Shown: piece after piece, positions 8,982 through 16,988 of the stretch
Position numbering within the stretch: position 1 is the stretch's first letter
How the letters are laid out: each line of letters begins with the position of its first letter
Source of the DNA: Streptomyces sp. NBC_00572
Lineage (GTDB): Bacteria; Actinomycetota; Actinomycetes; Streptomycetales; Streptomycetaceae
Assembly: GCF_026341815.1 (NCBI RefSeq)
Contig: NZ_JAPENX010000001.1
Span: 1,922,001-1,986,000 of the forward strand
Length of the DNA stretch: 64,000 nucleotides
Direction: 5' to 3'
The notes under the pieces: model-generated
Databases searched by the model: none
What the model was told of the DNA's origin: nothing
The model's input: only the letters and a program-made list of their open reading frames with translations
Program-made: the position numbers and the translations under genes

Positions 8982-9676
8982 CAGCGTGCCGTGCGCCGCG
9001 TGAGCCAGAGGACTCCGGCGGCGCCGGTGAGGAGGACGGTGCCGCCGAGGGTGCCGAGGGCCATGGCGGAGTCGAGCGGGCCGGTCTTGGGCAGTTCGGT
9101 GCCCTGGTCTTCCCCGTCGTCGGCGGGAGGCGGGGTGTCGGCGCCGCCGGAGAGCCCCGTCACCTCCAGTTCGAGGGCGGGCTTCGGGTTGTTCTTCGGG
9201 GTGCAGACGGCGGCGTCCATGCCGAGGGCGTGCACGGTGAGCGTCCCGGCCGTGAAGGTGACCTTGCCGTTCTTCTTCGGGGTGTACGTGCCCGTCAGGG
9301 TGCCGATCTTGATGGGGGTGTCGGGCGGGATGGCGGCGGTGTTCGGCGTTCCCTTGACCTTGACGGTGCCGGAGTCGGCGCCGCCGAGGACGAGTTCGGC
9401 ACGCGGGGTCATGACGCCCTTGGGGAGCTCGATCGGGCTGTCGGAGACGCCCTTCTCGAACGACATGGTGATCGTGTACGCGCTGCCGTTCTTGACGGCC
9501 TTGATGTCGACGGGCGAGACGGCCCCCTTGGGCCCGATCTTCGTCTCGCAGGCGTAGTTGACGTCGACGACGGCCGCCTGGGCGGCCGGTGCGCCGGCGA
9601 GCACGGCCGCGCCCGCCACCGCGACCGCCGCCGTGAGCGCGGCGGTCGTTCTCCTCCGGTTCGGCTCCTTGGACAC
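8981..9676 (-). CDS. sortase-anchored (LPKTG) surface protein
   Basis: First gene of the surface operon, 231 residues from the GTG at 9676. A GTG at 9685 is possible, but the GAGGGG ribosome site sits directly against it and is correctly spaced for 9676. It has a signal peptide (ending AQA), then one copy of the roughly 130-residue domain also found twice in the LAETG protein ('NYACETKIGPKG', 'GGADSGTVKVKGTPN', 'PDTPIKIGTL'). A short acidic linker, LPKTG, a hydrophobic helix and an Arg tail follow. Sortase should attach it to the peptidoglycan cross-bridge. Partner and ligand are unknown. Confidence 0.8.
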   Translation of the reverse strand: MSKEPNRRRTTAALTAAVAVAGAAVLAGAPAAQAAVVDVNYACETKIGPKGAVSPVDIKAVKNGSAYTITMSFEKGVSDSPIELPKGVMTPRAELVLGGADSGTVKVKGTPNTAAIPPDTPIKIGTLTGTYTPKKNGKVTFTAGTLTVHALGMDAAVCTPKNNPKPALELEVTGLSGGADTPPPADDGEDQGTELPKTGPLDSAMALGTLGGTVLLTGAAGVLWLTRRTAR

Positions 9677-9776
9677 CCCGAGCACCCCTCACCGCAACGT
9701 AACTGACGGTCTTTCAGATTGGGCGTCAAGGTACGCCTGAGGCCTTACGGAGGGAAGAAGAGGGACTGTGAAAGTC

Positions 9777-10196
9777 CTAGGCGGGTGCGGCGAGTTCCGC
9801 CCAGACCGTCTTGCCGGGGGCGCCGGGGGTGCGCTCGATGCCCCAGTCGAGGCAGAGGCGCTGCACGATGAACATGCCGTGGCCGCCCGGGCGACCGGAC
9901 CGGTGCGGGGTGCGGGGCGCGGGCGCGCCCGCGCCGCGGTCGGTGACTTCGAGGCGCAGGACCTTGGGCAGGCGAAGCACGCGGAGCCGCTCGGGGCCCT
10001 CGGCGTGCAGACAGGCGTTGGTGACGAGTTCGGAGACGACGAGCAGGACGTCCTCCGCGGCGGCCCTGCGGTCGGCGGTGGCGGCCGGCAGCCAGCCCCA
10101 CTCATGGAGCGCGGTCCGCGTGAAGTCACGGGCGAGCGGCACGGTGCCGCTGGTCTCGCCGAGGGCGAGCGTACGGACGTCGGAAGCTTGGTCCAT
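9777..10196 (-). CDS. anti-sigma factor, HATPase_c (RsbW-like) serine kinase
   Basis: A 139-residue ATP-binding regulator. The GHKL fold shows the N box 'VVSELVTNACLHA', the G1 box 'VTDRGAGAP' and the G2 box 'GRPGGHGMFIVQRLC'. Such proteins hold SigB/SigF-type sigma factors inactive and phosphorylate the STAS antagonist. ATG 10196. The gene lies 89 bp downstream of the STAS gene on the same strand and close to the divergent sigma gene, so a partner-switching module is very likely. In S. coelicolor I recall an ArsI/SigI module in comparable context, but identity needs comparison. Confidence 0.88.
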   Translation of the reverse strand: MDQASDVRTLALGETSGTVPLARDFTRTALHEWGWLPAATADRRAAAEDVLLVVSELVTNACLHAEGPERLRVLRLPKVLRLEVTDRGAGAPAPRTPHRSGRPGGHGMFIVQRLCLDWGIERTPGAPGKTVWAELAAPA

Positions 10197-10285
10197 CAGC
10201 GCTTCACCTCACCGATCGACGGGACAGAGGGCGGGACGTGCGGGGCGGAGCCGGGAGCGTGGGGGCGGGCCCGGTCGGGGCGGGG

Positions 10286-10654
10286 TCAGCCGGGCAGGGC
10301 TGTGGCGAGTGTCTCGTGCACGGTGAAGACGGCCTCCGCGCCCGTGATGTGGAACACCCGGGCCACCGCGGGCCGCATCCCCACGAGATGAACGCCACCA
10401 CCGGCGGCGTCCGCCCTCAGCCGGGCGCCGAGGAGCACGTTGAGCCCGGTCGAGTCGCAGAACTCCAGGCCCGAGCAGTCGACGACGAGCCGCGAACGGC
10501 CCGCGTCCAGCGCCTGGTCCAGAGGGGAACGCAGCAGTTCGGCGGTGTAGTGATCCAGCTCACCGACCGGGGCGAGGAGTTCGCTCGTGTCCACGGTCCG
10601 GACCTCGACCCGCAACCGCGCGGGCGGTGCGCTGCCGATGTTCTCGCGGTCCAT
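10286..10654 (-). CDS. STAS-domain anti-anti-sigma factor
   Basis: A 122-residue RsbV/SpoIIAA-like protein. It has the STAS core strand 'LVVDCSGLEFCDSTGLNVLL', in which the D-S-T-G loop carries the phosphorylatable serine, followed by 'GGGVHLVGMRPAVARVFHIT'. Unphosphorylated protein would sequester the neighbouring anti-sigma kinase and free the sigma factor. ATG 10654 is just downstream of a GAGCGAGAAGAGGC purine stretch. It is divergent from the sigma gene across a 222-bp control region and is transcribed with the anti-sigma gene. Confidence 0.9.
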   Translation of the reverse strand: MDRENIGSAPPARLRVEVRTVDTSELLAPVGELDHYTAELLRSPLDQALDAGRSRLVVDCSGLEFCDSTGLNVLLGARLRADAAGGGVHLVGMRPAVARVFHITGAEAVFTVHETLATALPG

Positions 10655-10773
10655 GGCCGTGCCTCTTCTCGCTCTCGCGGATGCCGACTGACGTGCCACG
10701 AACCCTACAAGCGGGGCACCCTTCTCTGCACACGAGGTCCACCACATATCGGGACAAAGCGGATTATCGACAG

Positions 10774-10803
10774 TTGCGACCTTCGGCGTCGAGCAGGTAG
10801 GGC
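10774..10803 (+). promoter_or_regulatory. candidate promoter of the sigma factor gene
   Basis: TTGCGA (10774-10779) and TAGGGC (10798-10803) are separated by 18 bp, about 75 bp upstream of the sigma start. By-eye assignment only. Confidence 0.3.
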
Positions 10804-10876
10804 TAGTAGGGAACACCCGACACGACCGGCCACGGAGGCGCCGCAAACCGCAGCAGAAGAACCACGAAGGAGACTC

Positions 10877-11833
10877 ATGTCACCCCGGCTCGACGCCCCG
10901 CGTACCCCCGACGCGCCGTCGGCAACAGTCCCCCTGGACCGTCCCGCCGACCGTCCCGTCGGCCTCCCCCTCGACCCTCCCGTCGACACCGTCGACCACT
11001 CCGACACCCGTGCCGTCCGGCTCCCGGAGCAGCTCACCGACCGGCCCCTCGACCACATCGGTCCGGTCGACGCGCGCGCCCTGTCGAAGCAGCTCTTCGC
11101 GCGGCTCGCGGAGCTCGAAGAGGGCACCCACGACCACGCGTACGTCCGCAACACCCTCGTCGAACTCAACCTGGCCCTGGTCAAGTTCGCCGCCGCCCGC
11201 TTCGGCACCCGCAGCGAGCCGATGGAGGACATCGTCCAGGTCGGCACCATCGGCCTCATCAAGGCGATCGACCGCTTCGAACTCACCCGTGGCGTGGAGT
11301 TCCCCACCTTCGCGATGCCGACGATCATCGGTGAGATCAAGCGCTTCTTCCGCGACACGTCGTGGTCCGTGCACGTGCCCCGCAGACTCCAGGAGTTGCG
11401 GCTCGACCTCGCCAAGGCCGGTGACGCCCTCGCGCAGCGCCTCGACCGCGCGCCGACCGTCGCCGAGCTCGCCGAGGAACTCGGCATCTCCCCCGAGGAG
11501 GTCGTCGAGGGCATGGCCGCGAGCAACGCGTACACCGCGAGCTCGCTCGACGCGCAGCCCGACGAGGAGGAGGGCGGCGGCGGTGAGGCCACGCTCGCCG
11601 ACCGGCTCGGCTACGAGGACCACGGCCTCACCGGGATCGAGTACATCGCCTCCCTGAAGCCGATGATCGCCTCCCTCCCCGCCCGCGAGCGGCACATCCT
11701 CTCGCTCCGGTTCGTCTCCGGCATGACCCAGTCGGAGATCGGCACGGAGCTCGGCATCTCGCAGATGCACGTGTCCCGGCTGCTCGCCCGCATCCTCGCC
11801 AGGCTGCGCCGGGGTCTCACTCTGGAGGAATGA
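10877..11833 (+). CDS. SigB/SigF-family RNA polymerase sigma factor
   Basis: A 318-residue sigma-70 group 3 protein. Region 2 is 'MEDIVQVGTIGLIKAIDRF' with 'VEFPTFAMPTIIGEIKRFF', region 3 is 'PTVAELAEELGISPEEVVEG' and the region 4 helix-turn-helix is 'MTQSEIGTELGISQMHVSRL'. The N-terminal 60 residues are Pro/Asp-rich and low complexity, as in other Streptomyces SigF-group proteins. ATG 10877 has the ribosome site GAAGGAG. The anti-sigma and STAS genes are divergent next door, so activity is probably controlled by partner switching. Downstream is a hairpin at 11874-11911. A SigI-like assignment is possible but not proven. Confidence 0.93.
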   Translation: MSPRLDAPRTPDAPSATVPLDRPADRPVGLPLDPPVDTVDHSDTRAVRLPEQLTDRPLDHIGPVDARALSKQLFARLAELEEGTHDHAYVRNTLVELNLALVKFAAARFGTRSEPMEDIVQVGTIGLIKAIDRFELTRGVEFPTFAMPTIIGEIKRFFRDTSWSVHVPRRLQELRLDLAKAGDALAQRLDRAPTVAELAEELGISPEEVVEGMAASNAYTASSLDAQPDEEEGGGGEATLADRLGYEDHGLTGIEYIASLKPMIASLPARERHILSLRFVSGMTQSEIGTELGISQMHVSRLLARILARLRRGLTLEE

Positions 11834-11873
11834 CCTCCACCGGCTTCCCCGAGCCGCCAAGATGGCTGCGGAA

Positions 11874-11912
11874 AGGGCCCGTTCACGGTCTTTCGACCCG
11901 TGACGGGCCCTT
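11874..11912 (+). terminator. terminator of the sigma factor gene
   Basis: GGGCCCGTTCACGG (11875-11888) pairs with CCGTGACGGGCCC (11898-11910) with one bulge, flanked by AAA and TTCC. It lies 41 bp after the sigma stop. Confidence 0.75.
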
Positions 11913-12002
11913 CCGCGTGGCGCTTTCGCGGTACCGGAGGGCCTTGTTGACGCGGCGTCCGGATTGGGCCACATTGAGCCCGGGGGTTCAGGGGGGAATC
12001 AC

Positions 12003-13196
12003 ATGTTTTCTGCGTACGCGGAACTCGAAGGACGCATGCGCGGCCGGCTCGGGGGCAGGGAGTGCCTCTACGTGCCGTCGTGCCGCTTCGGTCTCTATCT
12101 CGCGCTGCGCCACTGGTGCGGACCGGGCGGCCGGGTGCTGATGTCACCGGTCAACGACGACGTCATCTTCTTCGTCGTCCTCGCCGCCGGGCTCCGCCCC
12201 GTGCAGGCACCGCTCGACCCCCGGGACGGGTCGATCGACACGGCCGCCGTGCCCGAGTCCGTCTGGCAGGGCCTCTCCGCCGTCCTCACGACCAATCTGT
12301 ACGGGAACCCCGACCCGGCTCCGGAGCTGCGGGGCCACTGCGACCGGCTCGGCATCCCGCTGATCGAGGACGCGGCCCACGCGATCGGCTCCACCGTCGA
12401 CGGGCGCCCGGTCGGCACGTACGGCGAGGCGTCCGTCTTCAGCCTGTCGAAGCACACCGGCGCCAAGACCGGCGGCTTCCTCGCCCTCGCCGACCCGGCG
12501 CTGCGGGAGGAACTCGCCGCCGCCCGCGACGCGTTGCTGCACCCGACCCGCACCACCGCCGAACTCGCCTACCTGGTACGGCCGTACGCCGAGTCGACCC
12601 TGCGCGGACTGCGTCTGGTCGGGGCCGCGCGCGCGGCGGTCCGGCGGCTCGGCCTGGAGGAGCGGGAGGAGATACGCATGCCGCTCCGCGCCGAGGAACT
12701 GAAGCGGGCCCTGACGGCGGCGCCCGCGCTCGAACCCTTCCACTCCTGGGTCCGGGTCGACATGCACGACTACCGGCTGCGGCCGGGCGCCGGGCGGCTC
12801 CGGCGCACCACCCGCAGGTTCGCCCGGCTCGACGACGTCCTCGACGCCCACCGGGCGGGCACCGAGCGGCTCCTGGCGAGCGAGTACGAGGCGACGACGC
12901 CCTCGGGGCCCGTCCAGCCGCTGTACCGGGTGCCGCTGCTCGTCGAGGACCGTGACGCGGCCGTCGCCGCCCTCGCCCGGCGCCGGATCACCACCGGCTA
13001 CCTCTACGACCCGCCGCTCGACGGCTACGCGGGCGAGGCCTTCACGGACCTCTCCCCCGCGCCGGAGCCGGCCGCCTGGTTCGCCCGGCACGCCCTGCCC
13101 GTGGACCCGCGCCGCGCGGACGAGGCCCTCACGGTGCTGCGCGGCGCCGGGATCCGCCCGGCTCGGCCGTCGATGGTCCCCGGCGGCGCCCGGTGA
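12003..13196 (+). CDS. DegT/DnrJ/EryC1/StrS-family aminotransferase-like protein
   Basis: A 397-residue PLP fold-type I protein of the sugar aminotransferase family. Visible motifs are the PLP-phosphate and ring contacts 'LIEDAAHAIGS' and the Lys loop 'FSLSKHTGAKTGG'. The loop is two residues shorter than the typical form (for example FSFQQSKHMTTGEGG), but a lysine is kept in the 'SKH' position. ATG 12003 follows GGGGGG; an in-frame ATG 39 bp upstream is less well placed. Its stop overlaps the GTG of the flippase gene (GTGA), so the two products are coupled. It probably makes an amino-sugar or modifies a glycan precursor. Confidence 0.78.
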   Translation: MFSAYAELEGRMRGRLGGRECLYVPSCRFGLYLALRHWCGPGGRVLMSPVNDDVIFFVVLAAGLRPVQAPLDPRDGSIDTAAVPESVWQGLSAVLTTNLYGNPDPAPELRGHCDRLGIPLIEDAAHAIGSTVDGRPVGTYGEASVFSLSKHTGAKTGGFLALADPALREELAAARDALLHPTRTTAELAYLVRPYAESTLRGLRLVGAARAAVRRLGLEEREEIRMPLRAEELKRALTAAPALEPFHSWVRVDMHDYRLRPGAGRLRRTTRRFARLDDVLDAHRAGTERLLASEYEATTPSGPVQPLYRVPLLVEDRDAAVAALARRRITTGYLYDPPLDGYAGEAFTDLSPAPEPAAWFARHALPVDPRRADEALTVLRGAGIRPARPSMVPGGAR

Positions 13197-15355
13197 CGGA
13201 GTCGGTACGGCTGCGGGGTCCGGAGCAGACGGGTCCGGACCCGGCGGGCGAGGCCTCCGCGCACACGGAGGCGAAGAAGGGCGACGGCCCCGGATACGGC
13301 TCCGACGCGGGTTCCGGCTCGGGTTCCGGCGACAACTCCATGTTCCGTAACGCCTATGCCCTGATGCTCTCCACCGGCGTCTCGGCGGCCCTCGGGCTCG
13401 GCTTCTGGCTGATCGCCGCCCGCTACTACTCGGAGGAGGCCGTCGGGCAGGGCTCCGCCGCCATCGCCGCGCAGCGGATGCTCGCCTCGATCACGGCGAC
13501 CACCCTGTCCGGCGCGGTCGTCCGGTACGTGCCCCGGGCGGGCCGGGCCACCGGCCCGCTGGTCGTCCGCCTGTACCTGGTCAGCAGCGTCGTCGTCGCC
13601 GTCGCCTGCGGTGTCTTCCTGCTCACCCTCGACCTGTGGGGGCCGTCGTACGCCCCGCTCGGCACCGTCTCCGCCGGGATCTTCTTCACCGCCTCCGCCG
13701 TCGGCTGGGCCCTGCTCACCCTCCAGGACGGGGTGCTCACCGGACTGAGACGGGCGATCTGGGTCCCGGTCGGCAACGCCGTCTTCTCGCTCGGCAAGCT
13801 CGTCCTGCTCGTGCTGCTCGCGGCCGCCGTGCCGGTCCTCGGCGTCTTCGTCTCCTGGGCGGCGGCGATCGTGCTCTCCGTGCTGCCGCTCGGCTGGCTC
13901 GTCTTCCGCCGGCTCATCCCCCAGCAGGCCCGCGCCGACCGCGACCGCGAACCGCCGAGCATGCGGGAGATCGGCCGGTTCATCGCCGGGGACTCCGTCG
14001 GCGCGTTCTTCAGCCTCGTCATGATCAGCCTGCTGCCGGTGATGGTCGCCGTCCGCTTCGACTCCGCCCACAACGCCTTCTTCTACACGGCGTACACCGT
14101 CGGCGGCACGATGGAGTTCATGGCCATCAACATGGCCTCCTCGCTGACCGCGCACGCCTCGCACAGCCCCGAGTCCCTCGCCGAAGGGGTGCGGGGCGCG
14201 CTGCGCCGCATGGTGCTGCTGCTCGTCCCCGTCGTCCTCGTCCTCGTCGTCTTCGCGCCGCTGATCCTGGCGCCCTTCGGCCAGGGGTACCAGGACAACG
14301 GCTCCACCGTGCTGCGCCTCCTCGCCGCCGCCGCGCTCCCCCGAGTCGCCGTGGAGCTCTACATCGGCGTTCTGCGGGTCCAGGGCCGTACGGGCATGCT
14401 CGCCGCCGTCCAGGGCGCGATGTGCCTCCTCGTGCTCGGCAGCGCGGCCGTGCTGCTCGGCCCGTACGGCATCAGCGGGGCCGGGATCGCCGTCCTCGGC
14501 GGGATGACCCTGATGGCGATCGCCTCCGCGCCGGGCCTGCGGGCCACCCTCAAGGGACAGGCACCGGCCGAACGCCCTCGGGCGGCGGCGCGGGTGAAGG
14601 AGCGCGCGGAGGACGGGTACGGCACCAACTGGGCGCGGGAGAGCGCCTATCTGCGCGGGGCGCACGAGTCGGTGACGCCCGCGTTCGGCATCCCCGTGTA
14701 CGTACCCCGGCAGCCTGCCGACGGGCCCGCGGGCCCCCTCGCGAGGCCGCTGCCGCCGGCGGCGTCACGGACGGCGGCGCCGGACACCCCGGACCGTACG
14801 GTGACCTGGCTGTGGCTGCTGCTCGGCCTCGGGGCCGGGCTGTTCTGGTTCCCGCTCGCCCGGTCCGGCGAGCTGGACGTGGCGACGCTCTCCGGCACCG
14901 GGCTGCTTGCCGCGCTGCCCCCGGTCACGCTCCTCGCCGGGCTGATCCTGGTCGCCCTCCAGGGCGCCGCCGTCGGACTCCGGGTCTTCCGGCCCTCGTT
15001 CGCCGGAACGGTCCTGCTCGCGACCTTCCTCGCCCTGCACACCGCGCCGCCCCTGCTCGGCCTGCGCCCGGCCGACGCGGCGGGTCCGGGTGCGGCGCTC
15101 CTGGGCGACGGGGTGGAGCGGGCCGTCGCCCCCATCGCGCTCCAGGCGCTGAGCCTGCTGCTCACGGCTGTGCTGCTCCGGGTGGTCGGGGTGGGCGCGC
15201 GGGTCACGGCCGGTGTGGTGTGGGTGCTCGTCTGGGCGGGCTGGGCGGGGCAGCAGGCCTTCGCCACCGCCCCGCTCCCGCTCTTCCTCGGCCTGGCGGG
15301 CGGCACGATGGCGGTGTGCGCCTTCCGCGGTCTGACGTCGGGCCGGCGCCCTTAG
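13193..15355 (+). CDS. polysaccharide flippase with extra C-terminal membrane domain
   Basis: A 720-residue multi-pass protein. A Gly/Ser-rich 50-residue cytoplasmic N-tail is followed by about 12-14 helices of the Wzx/MATE-type oligosaccharide flippase fold ('NAYALMLSTGVSAALGLGFW', 'SEEAVGQGSAAIAAQRML'), ending near residue 445. A roughly 75-residue linker follows, then an additional domain of about 190 residues with 5-6 helices. That extra domain matches the first and later helices of the GT-C protein encoded at 16982-18934 (see findings). Start GTG overlaps the aminotransferase stop. It should export lipid-linked glycan units for the cluster. The total length is well above a plain flippase (about 450). 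Confidence 0.82.
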   Translation: MTESVRLRGPEQTGPDPAGEASAHTEAKKGDGPGYGSDAGSGSGSGDNSMFRNAYALMLSTGVSAALGLGFWLIAARYYSEEAVGQGSAAIAAQRMLASITATTLSGAVVRYVPRAGRATGPLVVRLYLVSSVVVAVACGVFLLTLDLWGPSYAPLGTVSAGIFFTASAVGWALLTLQDGVLTGLRRAIWVPVGNAVFSLGKLVLLVLLAAAVPVLGVFVSWAAAIVLSVLPLGWLVFRRLIPQQARADRDREPPSMREIGRFIAGDSVGAFFSLVMISLLPVMVAVRFDSAHNAFFYTAYTVGGTMEFMAINMASSLTAHASHSPESLAEGVRGALRRMVLLLVPVVLVLVVFAPLILAPFGQGYQDNGSTVLRLLAAAALPRVAVELYIGVLRVQGRTGMLAAVQGAMCLLVLGSAAVLLGPYGISGAGIAVLGGMTLMAIASAPGLRATLKGQAPAERPRAAARVKERAEDGYGTNWARESAYLRGAHESVTPAFGIPVYVPRQPADGPAGPLARPLPPAASRTAAPDTPDRTVTWLWLLLGLGAGLFWFPLARSGELDVATLSGTGLLAALPPVTLLAGLILVALQGAAVGLRVFRPSFAGTVLLATFLALHTAPPLLGLRPADAAGPGAALLGDGVERAVAPIALQALSLLLTAVLLRVVGVGARVTAGVVWVLVWAGWAGQQAFATAPLPLFLGLAGGTMAVCAFRGLTSGRRP

Positions 15356-15360
15356 GCCGC

Positions 15361-16422
15361 CTACCGGTTCGGTACGTCCTGCCGGAAGTACGGGTCCCGG
15401 CCGGCGGTCCGGTAACCCTCAAGTCCTGGGCCGGAGTCGATGGTCAGGTCGCAGCCCGGCCCGGGAACGGCCCGGTTCCAGTGCACGTACGCGCGTGCCT
15501 TCGGCAGGGTCGGCGCCACCTTCGGGATCGCGGTGTACCAGTCGCGCTGCCGCTCGGGCTTCTTCGGGTCGGGGGCGGTGGAGAACTCGGAGAGCATGAT
15601 CGGCTTGTCGGCGGAGACGTTCTTCCGGAGCCAGTCGTAGCTCGGCCGCTGACTCCGGTCGAAGTCGAGCCAGTCCGGCGACTTGTGGCAGAGGTAGTAG
15701 TTGTACTGGTCCATGCCGATCCAGTCGACGTACTCGTCGCCGGGATAGAGCGCCTTCATCCGCTCGGCGTTGCCGAGGTAGCCGGAGACGGTCCACACCC
15801 ACACCACGTTGGTGACGCCCAGCTTCTCGAAGCGGTCGCGGAGGTGGCGGTAGGCGGCGACGTACTCCTCGGGGGTCCCGGCGCCCTCGGGGATGCGGAA
15901 GTCGGCCTCCTGGTCGAACGAGAAGAAGACCCGCTTGCCGTACTCCTTGAGGCGCAGGGCCTGCGGGTCGATGACGGAGGTGTCGTACGTCCCGGAGGCG
16001 ATGTTCTTCCAGCCGAGCTGCCTCTCGGTCCAGTTGGCGTGGTGCTTCTCGGTCCACACCGTGGACTCCCAGGCCAGCATGAGGAGCCGCTCGCGGCCGA
16101 GTTCCCGCTCGTCGGGGGTGAGCAGTTCGCCGTCGGCCTTGCTCCCCGACATGTCGTGGTACGTGTAGACGAGGTCGAGCTTGCGGCCGATCTTCTTCTC
16201 GAAGGCGTACACGGGCCGGGTGAGCGAGCTGTCCTCGTCGTGCGGGATGTACGCGCCCCACCAGGCCCCGCACGGGGCGACGAGGGCGGCGTCGGGGGTG
16301 CAGCGGTCGTCACCCTCGGCGAAGGTCGACCAGACCCCTATGCCGGCGGTCAGCGCGCCGACGGCGGCGAGCGCGATCGCGAGCCGGGCCCAGGGGCCGC
16401 CCTTGCCGTGGCGGCCGGTCAC
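15361..16422 (-). CDS. secreted GH26-like glycoside hydrolase
   Basis: A 353-residue protein with an N-terminal signal anchor (about 13-35) and a beta/alpha-barrel. Visible pieces resemble GH26 beta-mannanase-like proteins: 'WWGAYIPHDEDS', 'MLAWESTVWT', 'RVFFSFDQEADFRIP', 'VVWVWTVSGYLG', 'VDWIGMDQYNYY' and 'PIMLSEFSTAP'. The acid in 'FDQEAD' and the E in 'LSEF' are plausible catalytic residues. GTG 16422 overlaps the stop of the upstream membrane gene (GTGA). It converges with the flippase gene only 5 bp away. It may trim or release the cluster's glycan outside the cell. Confidence 0.75.
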   Translation of the reverse strand: MTGRHGKGGPWARLAIALAAVGALTAGIGVWSTFAEGDDRCTPDAALVAPCGAWWGAYIPHDEDSSLTRPVYAFEKKIGRKLDLVYTYHDMSGSKADGELLTPDERELGRERLLMLAWESTVWTEKHHANWTERQLGWKNIASGTYDTSVIDPQALRLKEYGKRVFFSFDQEADFRIPEGAGTPEEYVAAYRHLRDRFEKLGVTNVVWVWTVSGYLGNAERMKALYPGDEYVDWIGMDQYNYYLCHKSPDWLDFDRSQRPSYDWLRKNVSADKPIMLSEFSTAPDPKKPERQRDWYTAIPKVAPTLPKARAYVHWNRAVPGPGCDLTIDSGPGLEGYRTAGRDPYFRQDVPNR

Positions 16423-16877
16423 CCGCCCCCACCGGCCCCGTCGGTCCCTCGTCGACGGAACCGGGGCGTGCGGATCGGGGACGGCCGGGCGCTGTCGCGC
16501 TCCACGGCTCCGCGCGTGGCGGCCGGCAGCGGCACCCCGGGCAGGATGGCGACGACGCTCACGAAGACGGCGAGGACGACCAGGAAGACGGTGAGCGAGA
16601 AGGACTTCGTCAGGAACAGCGTGGTCGCCACGAGGGTGGCCACGGACAGGCTGACGGGCGCGGCGAGCGCCAGGGCCTCCAGGCGGGCGCCGGGGCGCAG
16701 TCCGAGCGGCTGCGGGAGCAGCAGGGCGAGGCCGGGTGCGAGGACGACGAAGGCGAGGACCGGGATCCAGCGCACCGGGGAGCCGCCGGGGAACGCGGTC
16801 GCCGCGAGGGCGACCCATCCGGAGGCCGCGAGGACGGCTCTGCGCTGGACGCGTGGGGTCAGGCGTGGGTGGGCCAT
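16419..16877 (-). CDS. small hydrophobic membrane protein
   Basis: A 152-residue protein with three or four hydrophobic segments (about 15-30, 36-52, 70-92 and 93-115) and a basic, Ser/Pro-rich C-terminal tail. I do not recognise the family. Its stop codon overlaps the GTG of the GH26-like gene, so it is translated in coupling with it. It lies downstream of the GT-C gene on the same strand. A helper of the glycosyltransferase or hydrolase is a guess from position. Confidence 0.6.
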   Translation of the reverse strand: MAHPRLTPRVQRRAVLAASGWVALAATAFPGGSPVRWIPVLAFVVLAPGLALLLPQPLGLRPGARLEALALAAPVSLSVATLVATTLFLTKSFSLTVFLVVLAVFVSVVAILPGVPLPAATRGAVERDSARPSPIRTPRFRRRGTDGAGGGG

Positions 16878-16937
16878 GGCGTACCTGCTCCTCGTACGGG
16901 TGGACCGACGGGCGTGTCGTCGGAGGGGTGTTCGGCC

Positions 16938-16988
16938 GGTGGCGGGCGGGCGGGTTCAGCCGCGGTGGCGGGCGGGCGTTCTCAGCCG
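16938..16988. repeat. two-copy 26-bp direct repeat
   Basis: Units 16938-16963 and 16964-16988 share GGTGGCGGGCGGGCG followed by a near-identical 'TTCAGCCG' or 'TCTCAGCCG' end. It sits between the GT-C stop region and the next start and slightly overlaps the 3' end of the GT-C gene. Confidence 0.6.
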
